The notes: a model not told the origin generated them from the sequence alone. DNA of 64,000 bases from Paraclostridium tenue (GCF_039521565.1 NZ_BAAACP010000002.1:278077-342076), one strand, 5' to 3'; shown: positions 28,160-37,326, counted from the first letter of the stretch. Translations and numbers: made by a program.

Positions 28160-29623
28160 ATGGCTGTTAATTATTTTGACAATTATACATTAGAAGCCAT
28201 CTGTGCCGAAATGCAAGCCGTATATCTAAATGATAATAGACCTTGGATCATAGGGTACAGTGGCGGTAAGGATAGTAGCTGTTTAACCGAACTTACGTTC
28301 AGAATGCTAATGAATCTTCCTAAAGAAAAAAGACACAAACCGGTTTATATAGTGTCTTCGGATACTCTTATCGAGAATCCAGTAATACTTGAATATCTTA
28401 GAGATAATATAAATAAGATGAATGAAAGTGCTGATAAACACAAATTGCCTATAGAAGCACGAATTGTATACCCTGAATTTCACGATAGTTTCTGGGCTAA
28501 TATAATCGGTAAAGGCTATCCAACTCCTAAGTCTATACAATATCGTTGGTGTACGGAAAGATTAAAAATAAAACCTTCTAATAAATTTATACAAGATAAA
28601 TTAGAAAATGAAGATGTAGTTATATTACTTGGAGTTCGTAAAGATGAAAGTTCTGCTAGAAAAGCTAGAATCGAAAAAAGAGAAATAGAAGGTTACCTTC
28701 TTACTCCTCATCAAACACTTAGAAGCAAAAATCATTTAGCTTATGTGTATACTCCTATAGTAGATTTTACTACTGCCGATGTTTGGGATGTGCTAATTAA
28801 TACTAACGATAATATATTAGAAGAAGCTAATGATGGATTTGGTTCTACTGCAACATCATGGGGAACTGATACTATGGAACTATTCCACATGTATACTAAA
28901 GGTTCTGGAGATTCTGGAGAATGTCCGTTTATAGCAGATGAATCTAGCGCTAAAAGTAGTTGTGGTAATAGTAGATTCGGTTGTTGGATTTGTACTGTCG
29001 TTAAAGAAGACAAATCTTTAAACGGATTTATACAATCAGGACATGATGAGCTTAAATCATTACGTGAATTCAGAAATTGGATATTAGGTGAAAGAGATCT
29101 TCCTGAAAATCGTAAAAAACATAAAAGAAATGGTTCTGTTGTAATCAGAGATGGACGTGTAATGTTTGGTCCATTTACATTTGAAGCTAGACAAAAAATA
29201 CTTAGAAAACTACTTCAAACACAAATTGAGATGCAAAAGTTTTATCCTGATATCGAACTTATAACTTTAGAAGAGTTAAAAGCTATAGATGAAATTTGGG
29301 ATAATGAAGAAGATCTAACATCTACAACATTAATAGATATATATAAAGAAGTAACTGGTAAAGACCTTCCTTGGTCTACTTATAAAAAACCTATATTTGA
29401 TGCCTCTACTTTATGTATCATAAAAGAAAAATGTGATGATTATAACATAAATCATGACTTGTTTAATAAATTGATAATAGATACTAATAAATACAAGCAT
29501 TTTAGCAATACTATTAAGCTAAAAAATGCAGTAAATAAAACTTTAAATCAACAATGGCTTCATCAAGACATTGTTAGAAAAATTGAAGAAGAAAGTAGCA
29601 AGGAGTTAGACAATGAAAATTAA
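28160..29623 (+). CDS. dndC: DNA phosphorothioation protein DndC
   Basis: 487 residues, a PAPS-reductase-like ATP pyrophosphatase. The PP-loop SGGKDS is at 34-39, followed by YIVSSDTLIENP, the substrate segment SIQYRWCTERLKIKP and LLGVRKDESSARKARIEKRE. Four cysteines for a 4Fe-4S cluster are present: C254, C267, C274 and C277 (CGNSRFGCWIC). DndC activates DNA and passes sulfur during replacement of a non-bridging backbone oxygen. First gene of dndC-dndD-dndE; its last 11 bases overlap dndD. No dndA (cysteine desulfurase) is nearby, so a housekeeping IscS must supply sulfur (inference). Confidence 0.93.
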   Translation: MAVNYFDNYTLEAICAEMQAVYLNDNRPWIIGYSGGKDSSCLTELTFRMLMNLPKEKRHKPVYIVSSDTLIENPVILEYLRDNINKMNESADKHKLPIEARIVYPEFHDSFWANIIGKGYPTPKSIQYRWCTERLKIKPSNKFIQDKLENEDVVILLGVRKDESSARKARIEKREIEGYLLTPHQTLRSKNHLAYVYTPIVDFTTADVWDVLINTNDNILEEANDGFGSTATSWGTDTMELFHMYTKGSGDSGECPFIADESSAKSSCGNSRFGCWICTVVKEDKSLNGFIQSGHDELKSLREFRNWILGERDLPENRKKHKRNGSVVIRDGRVMFGPFTFEARQKILRKLLQTQIEMQKFYPDIELITLEELKAIDEIWDNEEDLTSTTLIDIYKEVTGKDLPWSTYKKPIFDASTLCIIKEKCDDYNINHDLFNKLIIDTNKYKHFSNTIKLKNAVNKTLNQQWLHQDIVRKIEEESSKELDNEN

Positions 29624-31772
29624 TAAGCTTAAACTTAAAAACTTTAGATCTTATGAAGAAGAAACTGTCTTTGATTTTGCTACTATTAATGATAAAAACA
29701 TCATATTAGTTGGTGGTAAAAATGGAGCTGGTAAATCTACAATATTTGAAGCTATAAAAGTATGTATATATGGACCTATGGCTTATAAATATCAAGGTTT
29801 TAACTCTTCATATATATCTAAAATTAAATCAAATATTAATAATAACTCACTTAAATCTGATTTTGTAGATACTTTTGTATCTATAGATTTAGAAATAAGC
29901 GAAGGTACAGAAAAAAATACTTATACATTAGTTAGAAAATGGACATTTATAAATAAAAAATTAGATGAAACATTTTTAGTTTATAAAAACTTCTCACCTA
30001 CTCCTTTAGATAATGAAGATCTTAACTATTTTGAAAATTATATAACATCAATTATATCTCCTAAAATATTTGAGTTTTTCTTCTTTGATGGTGAGCATCT
30101 TTCAGAATTTTTCATAGGTAAAAATTCTAATGTACATTTAAAGCAATCACTTTTATCACTTTGTAATTTTGATACATTTGATGTATTAAAAAACACTGTA
30201 ATCTCAAGCATTAAAAACAGTAAAAATAATGATACTGAAATAGAATTAGCTAAAATAAACTACCTAAGTTTAGAAGAAGAGTTGGCTAATCTTAAATTAG
30301 AAGAAATCAGCTTAACTGATGATTTAACAGAGGTTTCAAGCGAACTTGATGACTTAAAACAAAAACACATACAATTAGAAAAAGATTTTAGAAAAAAAGG
30401 TGGAATCCTTGCAGAAGAAAGATCCCTTTTAAGTAAAAGATCTATAGAACTTGAAGCTAGGAGATCTATCATAAATCAATCTATTAAAGATTTCTGTAAT
30501 GATATGCTTCCATTTTTAATTGTAAAAAATCAAGTTTTAAACCTAAAAACTCAAATTAAAAGTGAAAGTGATAACCTTATATACTCTCAGCTTAAAGATA
30601 AATTATCTACAGAGTATTTAAAGAATCTACTTTTAGATAGATTAACTAATGTTAATATAGATGAAATAGCTATGACTGTTTCTGATGCTTTAATAGATGA
30701 TATAAAACCTGATAATCAAGATGATAATTTTAAAGTTATACATAATCTTTCAAATGATGAAAGTAGTTCTTTATTATCATTAATAAATATTATTGAAGAA
30801 TTTGATAATACATCTATACTTTCTTTATTTGATGAACATAGAAGTATAGGTGAAGAATTATCTGAGATAAGATTTAAATTAAATAATAGTCTTGAAGATG
30901 AGTCTTTGAATAAATATATAAGTGAAATAACTGGTTTATCAAATAAAATCGGTCACTTATCTGAGATTAAAAATAGCTTAAGTCATAAGTTAGAAGATTT
31001 AGAACTATTAATCGCTAATACTAATTCTAATAAAGAAAAATCAAAAGCTAAGTATACAGAATTACTTCAATCTAATAAGGTTGTTGATATGTCCTCTGAT
31101 ATGATACTTATGTTAGATGATATAATATCAACTTTAACTGAAAGTAAGACAAAAGAAATTCAAAATAACTTTATGCATATATTTAGAAAAATTATACGTA
31201 AGGATAATTTTATAGACTTTATAGATATAGATAATGATTTTAATGCATCTTTATATATAAATAAAATGTATAGTTCTCTTGAAATAGAAAACCTAATAGA
31301 AAATATAGGTTATGATGAAATGGAGAAAAAGTTAGGTAACTTATTCTTTGAAGATTTGTTTGCTGAATATGGAGTTAAAAATCGTTCAGAGTTACTTAAC
31401 AAAGTTAAAAAAAATACTCAATCATCATTTATAACTTTAAGAACAAAAGTTGATATAAATGGATTCTCTAGTGGAGAGAAGCAAATCTATATACTTTGTT
31501 TATACTGGGCTTTACTTAAAGCTTCTGATATAGAGATACCATTTATAATAGATACTCCTTATGCTAGAATAGATGAAACTCATAGAAATAATATTACTAG
31601 TGAGTATTTCTCTACTATAAGTGATCAGGTTATTATTTTATCTACTAATACAGAGATAGATGAAAAATCTTATAAAGATATTAAACCTAGATTAAATGGT
31701 GAGTATTTAATTGAGTATGACGATATAAATAGAAAGACAATACAAACTGAAGGATACTTTTTTGAGGTGTAA
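29613..31772 (+). CDS. dndD: DNA sulfur modification ATPase DndD
   Basis: 719 residues, SMC/RecF-like. N-terminal MKINKLKLKNFRSYEEETVFDF and Walker A GGKNGAGKST (34-43); a conserved FEFFFFDGEHLSEFF block (about 150-164); a long coiled-coil middle (about 205-530); then the C-terminal ATPase half with SSGEKQIYILCLYWALLKAS and Walker B FIIDTPYARID. DndD supplies ATPase and DNA-processing activity to the DndCDE complex. It overlaps dndC and ends 2 bases before dndE, so the three are translationally coupled. Length and domain order are normal. Confidence 0.92.
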   Translation: MKINKLKLKNFRSYEEETVFDFATINDKNIILVGGKNGAGKSTIFEAIKVCIYGPMAYKYQGFNSSYISKIKSNINNNSLKSDFVDTFVSIDLEISEGTEKNTYTLVRKWTFINKKLDETFLVYKNFSPTPLDNEDLNYFENYITSIISPKIFEFFFFDGEHLSEFFIGKNSNVHLKQSLLSLCNFDTFDVLKNTVISSIKNSKNNDTEIELAKINYLSLEEELANLKLEEISLTDDLTEVSSELDDLKQKHIQLEKDFRKKGGILAEERSLLSKRSIELEARRSIINQSIKDFCNDMLPFLIVKNQVLNLKTQIKSESDNLIYSQLKDKLSTEYLKNLLLDRLTNVNIDEIAMTVSDALIDDIKPDNQDDNFKVIHNLSNDESSSLLSLINIIEEFDNTSILSLFDEHRSIGEELSEIRFKLNNSLEDESLNKYISEITGLSNKIGHLSEIKNSLSHKLEDLELLIANTNSNKEKSKAKYTELLQSNKVVDMSSDMILMLDDIISTLTESKTKEIQNNFMHIFRKIIRKDNFIDFIDIDNDFNASLYINKMYSSLEIENLIENIGYDEMEKKLGNLFFEDLFAEYGVKNRSELLNKVKKNTQSSFITLRTKVDINGFSSGEKQIYILCLYWALLKASDIEIPFIIDTPYARIDETHRNNITSEYFSTISDQVIILSTNTEIDEKSYKDIKPRLNGEYLIEYDDINRKTIQTEGYFFEV

Positions 31773-31774
31773 TT

Positions 31775-32158
31775 ATGGGATTTAGACTTAAAACATCAAC
31801 ACAAACAAAAGATATATTTGAAGAATTAGGTTCTAGAATGAATTTAAAGCCATTTGCACTTTGTAAGCTTGCAATTTCTGTGTCTTTAACTAATGAGGAA
31901 CCTATTGAAAATTATAAAAGTACTGATAATAACGGGCTTGAATTAAATAGACAAACTATAACAGCTCAGTATGATGGGTTATTTAAAACTTTGCTTGAAC
32001 AACATGCTGGTAAAAGTTTAACTGATGATGAGTATTTTCCTACGCATGCTAAGCTTCATATTGATAGAGGTGCTGTTATGCTTAAGAATAAGTATAATTA
32101 TTCTAGTAATTTAGAACATTTTATTAGGCAAGTAGTCAATAATGATATAAGTATATAA
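31775..32158 (+). CDS. dndE: DNA sulfur modification protein DndE
   Basis: 127 residues, a small basic protein starting MGFRLKTSTQTKDIFEELGSR and containing LKPFALCKLAISVSL, typical of DndE. Known DndE binds nicked double-stranded DNA and is required for phosphorothioate modification with DndC and DndD. Ribosome site GAGGTG is embedded in the end of dndD. A strong terminator follows 4 bases after the stop, which closes the operon without dndB or any dndFGH restriction genes. Confidence 0.9.
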   Translation: MGFRLKTSTQTKDIFEELGSRMNLKPFALCKLAISVSLTNEEPIENYKSTDNNGLELNRQTITAQYDGLFKTLLEQHAGKSLTDDEYFPTHAKLHIDRGAVMLKNKYNYSSNLEHFIRQVVNNDISI

Positions 32159-32161
32159 GTT

Positions 32162-32201
32162 AAAACAAGGCTAATACATAGGTAGTTATTAGCCTTGTTT
32201 T
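32162..32201. terminator. bidirectional terminator between dndE and the DUF262 gene
   Basis: 15-bp perfect arms AAAACAAGGCTAATA/TATTAGCCTTGTTTT with a 10-base loop, serving both convergent genes. Confidence 0.88.
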
Positions 32202-32232
32202 AATATTTTATACTTATTTGTTATATTAAATA

Positions 32233-33963
32233 TTAAATTTCCCATCTATCTAAAAATAAACTTGCTAGTTCTTTAGATCTTTTTATTATAATATCTTTAT
32301 CCCATACTTCAATTTCACTATTTCCAATTTCTGTTGTCATTGGTATCCCACTTAATTTATATATTTCTTTTTTTTGCTTAAAAGATGAATTTCTTATACC
32401 TGAATTATTAGGAGTAGACATCAAAGTTAAATTTCCTATATAGTATATATAATTTTCTATATCTTCTCCACTTTCGATTTTCCACTCTTCAGTAACTGTT
32501 TTTGGTACTACGTGTTCTAAATTAACAACTGTAACATCTGACTTTACAATTATTTCAGGATATTTAATTTTCATAATCTCACTTAAAATTACTCTTAAAG
32601 TTGATGATTTTTTATTAAAAGATTTTGTTAAAACTTCCATAACATCTTTATCACTAGCTATTACACTTTTTATTTCATTTAATATATCATCTTTTTGCAA
32701 ATGTTCTGTTGTTATTTTTTTTGCTAAATTTGGGTAAAAATTATTAAAAAATTGTGCACTTTGTCCTAATACAGTTTTGTTTCTTAGCATAAGGCTTTCA
32801 ATTCTTTTTAATACATCTTTTATATCATCAATATTATATCTACCTAAAACCATTGAAAAAATTACCGGTATATAAGATGTAATCTGTTGATTATTAAGTA
32901 TGTCTATTGAGTTTTTCATTTCACTAATTGTTGTTGCACTTATATCTCTCTCGTTAAAGATGTCATCATTTGTAGTATTTCTGCAAAATGAATACCATCT
33001 AGAAGCATCTAAAAAATTATCTATAAATGTTTTAGTTGATTTGCTATCCTTCATATTTGACCTATTAATTTTATCAAATGCTTCTGAATCTTTTATTTTA
33101 CCATTATATACATTTGCAAAATATGTGACAAATTGGTCCTTTGGTAATCCTGCTAAATTCTCTTCTATATCGACCCATTTGGGCTTTACCTCTATGTCAC
33201 CTAATATTGTGACACACTCATTTTTTATTATATAAAATACATCTAAATCTTTTCCCGTTGTATTTAATGTATTAAACATTCTTTCTGCTATAGATTTATT
33301 CTTAGTCTTTAATTCTACAATAATAAATCCACTAATCAAAGAATTGACTATTTCGTCTAAACAATCTGATTTTTCCTCTATAGTCATATAACTCTCAATA
33401 AATTTATTTATATTTTGCTTAAAATATGTATATGTGTTTATTAAGTTTATTTTAGTTTCATTTTTTAGGTCTTCAATATCCTCACAATCAATTCCATTTA
33501 TTATATATGTTTCAAAAAAGTTATTAAGATCATCACTATCAAATTTTATTGTAATATTTTTATTTCCTTTATTACTTCCAAATCTAGCTTTTTTTACCAC
33601 ATATTCTTCTTTTATCTCATTATGTGCAGTCTTAAAATCCTCTATTTTAGTTTGTTGATAAAAATCATTATAAACATTCGCTAATGCACATAATAATATT
33701 ACTGATGTAATAGTTCTTTGTTGGCCATCGTATATATATGAACTTTTAGTTTTCTCTTCGTTATATAACGTAAAAAAATTTAATATATGTTGTTCCTCTT
33801 CTTTATTTAATACATTTATTAGATCATTCCAAAACCTTGAAATTTCGTCATGACTCCAAACATAGGGTCTTTGTGAAAATGGTATGTTTAAATTAGATTT
33901 ACTATCACTTAGCCTCAAATAATCCCCTATAGTCATTTCTTCTGCATTAAGTATATTTCCCAT
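32233..33963 (-). CDS. DUF262-DUF1524 nuclease (GmrSD/SspE-like)
   Basis: 576 residues. N-terminal DUF262 (ParB/sulfiredoxin-like nucleotidase) with IPFSQRPYVWSHDEI (27-41) and signature DGQQR at 79-83. C-terminal DUF1524 HNH-type nuclease with H484 in LEHVVPKTVTEEW, then YYIGNLTLMSTPNNSG and SSFKQKKEIY. The same pair forms type IV GmrSD enzymes, which cut modified phage DNA, and SspE, which senses phosphorothioates in Ssp defence. Standing tail-to-tail with dndCDE and sharing its terminator, it is the likely restriction arm here (inference). It has its own promoter and an AGGAG-type ribosome site. An unrelated type IV role is the alternative. Confidence 0.85.
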   Translation of the reverse strand: MGNILNAEEMTIGDYLRLSDSKSNLNIPFSQRPYVWSHDEISRFWNDLINVLNKEEEQHILNFFTLYNEEKTKSSYIYDGQQRTITSVILLCALANVYNDFYQQTKIEDFKTAHNEIKEEYVVKKARFGSNKGNKNITIKFDSDDLNNFFETYIINGIDCEDIEDLKNETKINLINTYTYFKQNINKFIESYMTIEEKSDCLDEIVNSLISGFIIVELKTKNKSIAERMFNTLNTTGKDLDVFYIIKNECVTILGDIEVKPKWVDIEENLAGLPKDQFVTYFANVYNGKIKDSEAFDKINRSNMKDSKSTKTFIDNFLDASRWYSFCRNTTNDDIFNERDISATTISEMKNSIDILNNQQITSYIPVIFSMVLGRYNIDDIKDVLKRIESLMLRNKTVLGQSAQFFNNFYPNLAKKITTEHLQKDDILNEIKSVIASDKDVMEVLTKSFNKKSSTLRVILSEIMKIKYPEIIVKSDVTVVNLEHVVPKTVTEEWKIESGEDIENYIYYIGNLTLMSTPNNSGIRNSSFKQKKEIYKLSGIPMTTEIGNSEIEVWDKDIIIKRSKELASLFLDRWEI

Positions 33964-34105
33964 ATTATCTCCTTTCTCCTTTAAATATTAAACTATAATA
34001 GATTATTAAAGTTATTGCTTATACATTGTTTATTGGAAGTACAAAAGTAAAATTATATTTTAACTTTTATACTTTCAATTCAATTGCGTATTCTGTATTT
34101 TTCAA

Positions 34106-34405
34106 TTACAAGAACACCTTATCTTTCATAAATACAGATCTATCACTATCTCCCGTCTTAACCAAACTATAATGCTTATTAACGCCCCTTATCTTATTGC
34201 ATATATTTTCTTGATCAGATTTTGCTTGAGCATGAAATAATGAAAAACTATTACATTGTATCCAGTAATCATATCCTATTTCTATCATAAATATAAGCTT
34301 TGCACTATAAGAATTATCATAATTATAGTATATACATTTACTGCATGTTATTCTTTTTAATTCAGGTACAGTTTCAACTATAAATGATGTGCCTAAACTT
34401 CCTTT
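34106..34405 (-). pseudogene. open reading remnant, unidentified
   Basis: The reverse frame is open from just after a TAA at 34406-34408 to the stop at 34106, but the first ATG is at 34288, without a ribosome site. The translation includes GSLGTSFIVETVPELKRITC, a CSKC pair and IEIGYDYWIQCNSFSLFHA. The lack of a start and the location in a stretch full of decayed genes suggest a fragment of a larger gene. Family not recognised. A short 60-residue real protein from ATG 34288 cannot be excluded. Confidence 0.35.
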
Positions 34406-34833
34406 TTAGCTTTTTTCCCTCTAATTGACATTATAAAACTCGCTTTTCTAAGTCAATAAAAAATCATATATCTTATTCTAATATATTTCGCAATTATTTT
34501 CCATATTTTGTTTATTTTATATCTATATTTTATTTAATCTTATAAAAACTTACTCCTGATTCTCTTAATTTATTAATTTTTTCAAATGTTTGCTCATTAA
34601 TTCCATAGCTTATATCTTATTTACTTTTTTATATTACCTTATCCTGTATTTTTAATGCGAAAATTTGAAATTTAGAGTTTGTTGAATGAATAACTTAAAG
34701 ACAATACTCTTATCTTTGTATAGATGAAACAACCCTAAACTCCATCCAAAAGACTATAATCATTTCTAAAAAACTTTCAAATACTACAAAAAGATGCTAT
34801 CCTAAACTCAAAATCAAATGAGCCAACAACATT

Positions 34834-35072
34834 AAATGGTATCTAGACTTTGGTCATTGTATAAAATATGCTAGTGCTTTATTCCCCAATAAAATAAAAG
34901 AAAATAATACAATATTAAAATATGACTAATCATAAAATCAAATTTTGAAAAATCACTAGAAAAAGTAATATTAACTTACGAAGCAGATATTTTTTATTCC
35001 ATAGATTACAAAGCTACTAAACCCAACAAAAATTTCTTCGGCTACTTTGTGAGTATTCATATGAGCTCATAA
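34834..35072 (+). pseudogene. decayed copy of the N-acetylmuramoyl-L-alanine amidase gene
   Basis: Reads KWYLDFGH then, about 20 codons on, ENNTILKYD and a stop; after a frame change it continues SNFEKSLEKVILTYEADIFY, SIDYKATKPNKNFFGYFVSI and HMSS-stop. This parallels the intact amidase at 35472 (KWYLDFGH, ESDTVLKIG, SKLEKHCEKVITTRE, DYFISIHMNSS), with stops, a frameshift and a lost C-terminal half. The preceding 34410-34830 stretch is AT-rich with scattered short open pieces (for example reverse-strand ISYGINEQTFEKINKLRESG near 34600) but no gene I can name. Confidence 0.85.
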
Positions 35073-35110
35073 AAATAATACTATAGCTCAACACTTCCAA
35101 TATAACTTAT

Positions 35111-35275
35111 ATTATTATTCTTTTACTGAGTCATATGTATATTCAATACCATCAAAGTATTTAGCAAATTTTTTAGCAAACTCTTCATAATACTCACATC
35201 TACCTCTTATACAAGTATACAAATGAACTATTTCTTAAAAACCTCTCCGCATATGTATATTGTAATATTCTTCAT
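35111..35275 (-). pseudogene. decayed copy of the CGGC-domain gene
   Basis: The reverse strand has AGGAGG, then ATG at 35275 and MKNITIYICGEVFKK-stop, matching the intact CGGC protein start MKNIAIYVCGEISRK (ATG 58210). The 35111-35230 part matches the intact gene's 3' portion (for example TTTAGCAAACTCTTCATAAT and CATCTACCTCTTATACAAGT), while about 170 bases of the middle are deleted. The remaining 35276-35471 holds only the amidase leader. Confidence 0.85.
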
Positions 35276-35471
35276 TTATTTCCTCCTTTAAATTTTTCAT
35301 AAATCCCCTCATATCATTAAATCTAAACCCATATAATCAATTTTAATTAAAAACTACTCATGTGAGCTTTATATTTTCATAGATATAATATATTTTTCAA
35401 ATACTACATTGTCACACTTCACACCTCCTGTGCTAATATTTCCTAAACAATAAATTCTAGGAGGTAACCTT

Positions 35472-36146
35472 ATGAAATGGTATTTAGACTTCGGTCATGG
35501 AGGCAAAGATCCTGGTGCTTTAGGATCTAAAAACACAAAAGAAAGCGACACAGTATTAAAAATAGGTATGCTAGTTAAATCTAAACTTGAAAAACACTGT
35601 GAAAAAGTAATAACAACTCGCGAATCAAACTCCTTCTATTCCTTAGAATACAGAACCAATAAAGCTAACAAAAATTCTTGTGACTACTTTATTAGCATCC
35701 ACATGAACTCATCTACAAATAAAACTGCAAAAGGAACAGAAACTTGGGTATATGACTCAAATAGTAAAATATATAATTTAGCTCAAAATCTATCATCAAA
35801 TTTATCAAATAATCTAAAAACACCTAATCGCAAAGTAAAAGAATCTAAAAAATTCTTCGTACTTAAAAATAGTAAAATGCCAGCACTAATTATAGAAATA
35901 GACTTTATATCTAACCCAGAAATAGAAAGCTTATGCGCTAATGAATCTTATATAAAAAATGTAGCTGATACAATAGCTTCTACACTACTTTCATTTGTAG
36001 AAAAAGATGACTATTTAGTAACAGACGATATAGAAGATTCGAATTTTTATAAAGTGTGTATAGGTGCCTTTAAGGATAAAAATAATGCCACTCGTCTTAA
36101 AAATGAAGCTATTTCAAAAGGCTTTAAAGATACCTATATAATTTAG
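35472..36146 (+). CDS. N-acetylmuramoyl-L-alanine amidase (Amidase_3) with SPOR-like tail
   Basis: 224 residues without a signal peptide, as in phage-type or cytosol-released lysins. Zinc and catalytic residues of Amidase_3 are intact: H9 in DFGHGGKDPGALG, E24, H77 in ISIHMNSS and E142 in LIIEIDF. Cleaves the bond between MurNAc and L-alanine in peptidoglycan. Residues 190-224 resemble a SPOR domain (YKVCIGAFKDKNNATRL) that stops slightly short. Ribosome site AGGAGGTAAC. Followed by DUF1659, DUF2922 and a broken YvrJ gene, a module often seen together in clostridia. Confidence 0.9.
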   Translation: MKWYLDFGHGGKDPGALGSKNTKESDTVLKIGMLVKSKLEKHCEKVITTRESNSFYSLEYRTNKANKNSCDYFISIHMNSSTNKTAKGTETWVYDSNSKIYNLAQNLSSNLSNNLKTPNRKVKESKKFFVLKNSKMPALIIEIDFISNPEIESLCANESYIKNVADTIASTLLSFVEKDDYLVTDDIEDSNFYKVCIGAFKDKNNATRLKNEAISKGFKDTYII

Positions 36147-36245
36147 TCAAATAACTCCTTCAAATATTTTTTCAAATACTTTCTTTGAAGGCTCAAACAC
36201 CTCTACCTTATAATTATCTTAACAATACAAAAGGAGGTGAAACAC

Positions 36246-36464
36246 ATGGCTGTTAGTGAAACTAAAAATCCATCTGCTTTAAGAATAAAGCTAGATTGTG
36301 GGCTTAATGATGATGGTAAAACTATTGTAAAATCTAAAACTTACTCTAACTTAAAACCAGATGCATCAGCTCAAGATACATTAGATGTTGCAAGAGCTAT
36401 TTTATCTTTGCAAGTTCATGATGAACTTGAGATAAATAAGCAAGATAATACTATCTTGAATTAG
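36246..36464 (+). CDS. DUF1659 domain protein
   Basis: 72 residues starting MAVSETKNPSALRIKLDCGL, with a KTIVKSKTYSNLKPDASAQD core and DVARAILSLQ. Small soluble protein of the DUF1659 family, usually encoded just before a DUF2922 gene, as here. ATG 36246 is preferred over the in-frame GTG nine bases upstream because AAAGGAGG lies 8 bases before it. Function unknown; partial decayed copies lie at 38.3 and 39.8 kb. Confidence 0.85.
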   Translation: MAVSETKNPSALRIKLDCGLNDDGKTIVKSKTYSNLKPDASAQDTLDVARAILSLQVHDELEINKQDNTILN

Positions 36465-36499
36465 TTATCTAATAAATTTATGTGAAAGGAGGTGTTTTC

Positions 36500-36727
36500 A
36501 TGGAAACTACAAAGAAATTAGTAATGTCTTTTAAAAGTACTTTAGGAAGAGTTGTTTCTATATCAGTTGATGATCCTAGGGAAGATGTAACGGAAGCTGA
36601 GATAAAAACAGTTATGGACATGATAGTTGAAAAGAATATATTTGCTCCTAATGGAGCTGATATAGTAGAAACTGTGGAAGCTAAAGTAATTGTTACTGAT
36701 ACTACTGAATATGACTTAGTTGTCTAA
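36500..36727 (+). CDS. DUF2922 domain protein
   Basis: 75 residues: METTKKLVMSFKSTLGRVVS, then SVDDPREDVTEAEIKTVMDM, ending in a beta-rich VEAKVIVTDTTEYDLVV. Matches DUF2922. ATG 36500 is chosen because AAAGGAGGTG lies 7 bases upstream; the earlier GTG at 36482 is inside the leader. Paired with DUF1659 in one message. Function unknown. Confidence 0.85.
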   Translation: METTKKLVMSFKSTLGRVVSISVDDPREDVTEAEIKTVMDMIVEKNIFAPNGADIVETVEAKVIVTDTTEYDLVV

Positions 36728-36786
36728 TCTTAAAGGAGGGTGTTTATTCATCCTCCTTTTATCATATCTTGAAAGGAGGTATTTTT

Positions 36787-36870
36787 ATGAATTCAGAAAT
36801 CCAAACACTAATTGCTAATGTTGGCTTTCTATACAAACCTTGCTCCTCTTCATCAACACTTCTCTTATAG
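36787..36870 (+). pseudogene. truncated YvrJ-family gene
   Basis: AAAGGAGGT then ATG 36787, MNSEIQTLIANVGF, the usual start of YvrJ-family small membrane proteins, but the hydrophobic helix that should follow is replaced by YKPCSSSSTLLL-stop. The break point lies where the reverse-strand DnaD remnant begins, so a rearrangement cut the gene. YvrJ normally follows DUF1659-DUF2922. Confidence 0.75.
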
Positions 36871-37262
36871 TATCCATTGCTTTAAAATCCCATTAACATA
36901 ACCCATATTATATGATCTATTGTTTGTAGCAATTTCTATAACTCTTTTAAACAATCTAACATCTATCGTAATACCATTAATAAGACCTATATTTTCTTCA
37001 AAAATTTTAGCATAATCACCTATATTATTTTTTACATACATACCTACAGTATTTTTTCATCTTCTTCTTTTTCTTTTTGTTTTTATTTTTCTTTTTATTT
37101 TTCTTTTTATTTTTCTTTTTATTTTTCTTTTTCCCCATAGTGGTCCTTCAAATTAGAATCAACTACAGGTATGGGTATAGATACAGTATCTATACTGTAT
37201 CCATACATATCACAAACAGTATCTTCACAATAAACAATCTTCCCATACTCCTCAAATCTTAA
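36865..37262 (-). pseudogene. broken DnaD-like phage replication gene
   Basis: Reverse-strand pieces in different frames: RFEEYGKIVYCEDTVCDMYG continuing to DSNLKDHYGEKEK-stop; a lysine/asparagine linker encoded by a 12-base tandem repeat; then KNNIGDYAKIFEENIG, LINGITIDVRLFKRVIEIAT and NMGYVNGILKQW-stop. The last part is a recognisable DnaD domain (YxxGILKxW motif). Frameshifts between the pieces make it non-functional. It converges head-on with the truncated YvrJ gene. 37263-37326 is AT-rich filler. Confidence 0.8.
37080..37127. repeat. 12-bp tandem repeat, four copies
   Basis: TTTTTATTTTTC repeated four times exactly, with degenerate flanks. It is the Lys/Asn linker of the DnaD-like remnant on the reverse strand; repeat-length change may have caused the frameshift next to it. 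Confidence 0.85.
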
Positions 37263-37326
37263 AAGAAAAAGGTTATACTATTTTATTATTTAATCATCTA
37301 TCATAAAAAAGGTGAAGGTATAAAAA

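Noticed and set aside
28160..29623. DndC gene read as assimilatory PAPS reductase (cysH)
   Set aside because: The Fe-S cysteine set, the length of 487 residues and coupling to DndD and DndE are specific to DNA phosphorothioation.
37080..37127. Tandem repeat considered as a CRISPR or regulatory array
   Set aside because: Units are contiguous 12-mers without spacers and fit a coding low-complexity linker.
37077..37262. Plus-strand frame with poly-Phe translation (FFFLFFFLFFF)
   Set aside because: It is the antisense of the AAA/AAT lysine-asparagine linker of the DnaD-like remnant; no ribosome site.
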